Positions 13,991 to 14,784 of a DNA stretch of 14,784 nucleotides are shown here, piece by piece (the stretch's first letter is position 1; every line of letters begins with the position of its first letter). The notes below the pieces were generated by a model that saw only the letters and a list, made by a program, of their open reading frames with translations, was not told where the DNA came from and did not search any database. Source of the stretch: CAZBEA01 sp964519355 (GTDB lineage: Bacteria; Patescibacteriota; Microgenomatia; Levybacterales; GWA1-39-11). Made by a program: the position numbers and the translations under genes. The DNA lies in contig CAZFJW010000032.1 in assembly GCA_964519355.1 (NCBI GenBank), positions 1 to 14,784 on the forward strand, in the 5' to 3' direction.

Positions 13991-14784
13991 ATGAATAAAA
14001 TTGGAACTGCCCTTCTTCTAACCAGTATTTTACTTTCTTTTATTGGTATTTTTGTACTCTTTGAAACTTCAACCTATACATCCCTGCTTCAAATTGGAGA
14101 TAAGTATCATTTTGTTAAATACCAAATTGGGTTTGTTACAGCTGGAATTGTTATTGCTCTTTTTCTCTCAAGAATTCCTTTTACTCTGTACAAAAAGTAC
14201 ATTGTTCCAATTATTGTTGTATCAACAATACTTTTAATTGCAGTATTAATTCCAGGTCTTGGTCTTGAATTAAAAGGAGCAAGGCGATGGATTAATTTTG
14301 GAATTTTTGTCATGCAGCCGTCTGAGGTCTTAAAAATAAGCCTTTCAATGTATCTGGCTGCATGGTTATCAGTAAAGGAAAAGGCACGACTTTTTGCATT
14401 TCTACTTCTTGTGGGACTTTTGACAGGTCTTGTAATGCTTCAACCAGATCTTGGAACTACAATGATTATCGCTGCCACATCTGTCGTTTTGTATTTTCTT
14501 TCTGGTGCACCAGTTCGGCATATCGCGGCAATTTTTTTAATTGGAATAGTTGGAGTATTCCTCCTTATCAAGATTGAACCCTATCGCGCACAAAGACTTA
14601 TGGCTTTCCAAAACTTCAATTATGAAAATTTGAATGATAATGATTATCACATTAAACAAATTCTTATTGCACTTGGCTCTGGTGGTGTGACAGGGGTAGG
14701 AATAGGCAAGTCCATACAAAAATATGCATATCTTCCCGAGGCAACAACTGATTCAATTTTTGCAATTTATGCAGAAGAAACAGG
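13991..14784 (+). CDS. ftsW: FtsW/RodA-type peptidoglycan glycosyltransferase (SEDS), 5' part
   Basis: A SEDS-family membrane protein, open to the window end, with 264 complete codons seen of an expected 360-400. Translation from ATG 13991 gives several hydrophobic helices and family motifs: GARRWINFG (97-104 onward), MQPSEVLKIS (108-117), LQPDLGTTM (150-158), PYRAQRLMAF (197-206), then a loop with YHIKQILIALGSGG, GIGKS and YLPEATTDSIFAIYAEE. Asp254 matches the essential SEDS aspartate. SEDS proteins polymerise lipid II into glycan strands with a class B PBP; FtsI at 619-2301 is the likely partner. FtsW rather than RodA is inferred from the dcw setting. The 6-bp gap after mraY contains no ribosome-binding motif, so the two are likely co-transcribed. 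Confidence 0.94.
   Translation, partial: MNKIGTALLLTSILLSFIGIFVLFETSTYTSLLQIGDKYHFVKYQIGFVTAGIVIALFLSRIPFTLYKKYIVPIIVVSTILLIAVLIPGLGLELKGARRWINFGIFVMQPSEVLKISLSMYLAAWLSVKEKARLFAFLLLVGLLTGLVMLQPDLGTTMIIAATSVVLYFLSGAPVRHIAAIFLIGIVGVFLLIKIEPYRAQRLMAFQNFNYENLNDNDYHIKQILIALGSGGVTGVGIGKSIQKYAYLPEATTDSIFAIYAEET

Noticed and set aside
14043..14577. Small + strand reading frames at 14043-14237 and 14362-14577
   Set aside because: They lie out of frame within the clear FtsW reading frame starting at 13991 and have no protein-like character.

Overview
The window is one continuous, very compact block of division and cell-wall (dcw) genes, all on the + strand, AT-rich, and filling almost every base. Fifteen genes are visible; the first (rsmH) and last (ftsW) are cut by the window edges. 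The largest gap is 45 bp, and seven junctions overlap (four of them the ATGA type). The short enzymes, the split and compact versions of Mur and GlmU proteins, the absence of Shine-Dalgarno sites and the gene content suggest a Candidate Phyla Radiation (Patescibacteria) genome, possibly Microgenomates. That placement is inference from protein style. TGA serves as an ordinary stop at several ATGA overlaps, so this is not the TGA=Gly code of Gracilibacteria/SR1.

Layout: (1) 1-2301: end of rsmH, a small FtsL-like protein and the division transpeptidase FtsI. (2) 2302-8344: a sigma70-like promoter, then murE, pgeF, murC, murA, and a GlmU function divided between a nucleotidyltransferase and a separate left-handed beta-helix protein. 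(3) 8378-12935: an alpha/beta hydrolase, a membrane-anchored MurF-like ligase, a DegT-family PLP aminotransferase and a FemAB-type peptidoglycan-bridge aminoacyltransferase, chained by overlaps. (4) 12936-14784: a second sigma70-like promoter, then mraY and the start of ftsW.

Together the genes cover UDP-GlcNAc supply (GlmU-like pair), the first committed step (MurA), stem-peptide ligation (MurC, MurE, MurF, with PgeF as probable quality control), lipid I formation (MraY), probable side-chain bridging (FemAB), and septal glycan polymerisation and crosslinking (FtsW, FtsI, FtsL). murB, murD, murG, ddl, ftsQ, ftsA and ftsZ are not in the window.

The most interesting points are: two near-consensus promoters placed at exactly the same distance from their start codons, implying very short leaders in a locus without Shine-Dalgarno sites; a MurE lacking the usual N-terminal domain and carrying EDPR instead of DNPR; a MurF fused to a multi-helix membrane domain with an unusual P-loop; a MraY that keeps only one of the three histidines of the HHH motif; an archaeal-style acyltransferase half for GlmU; and an aminotransferase/FemAB pair inside the cluster that may point to unusual peptide chemistry. 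I see no mobile elements, tRNA or rRNA genes, CRISPR arrays or convincing terminators.
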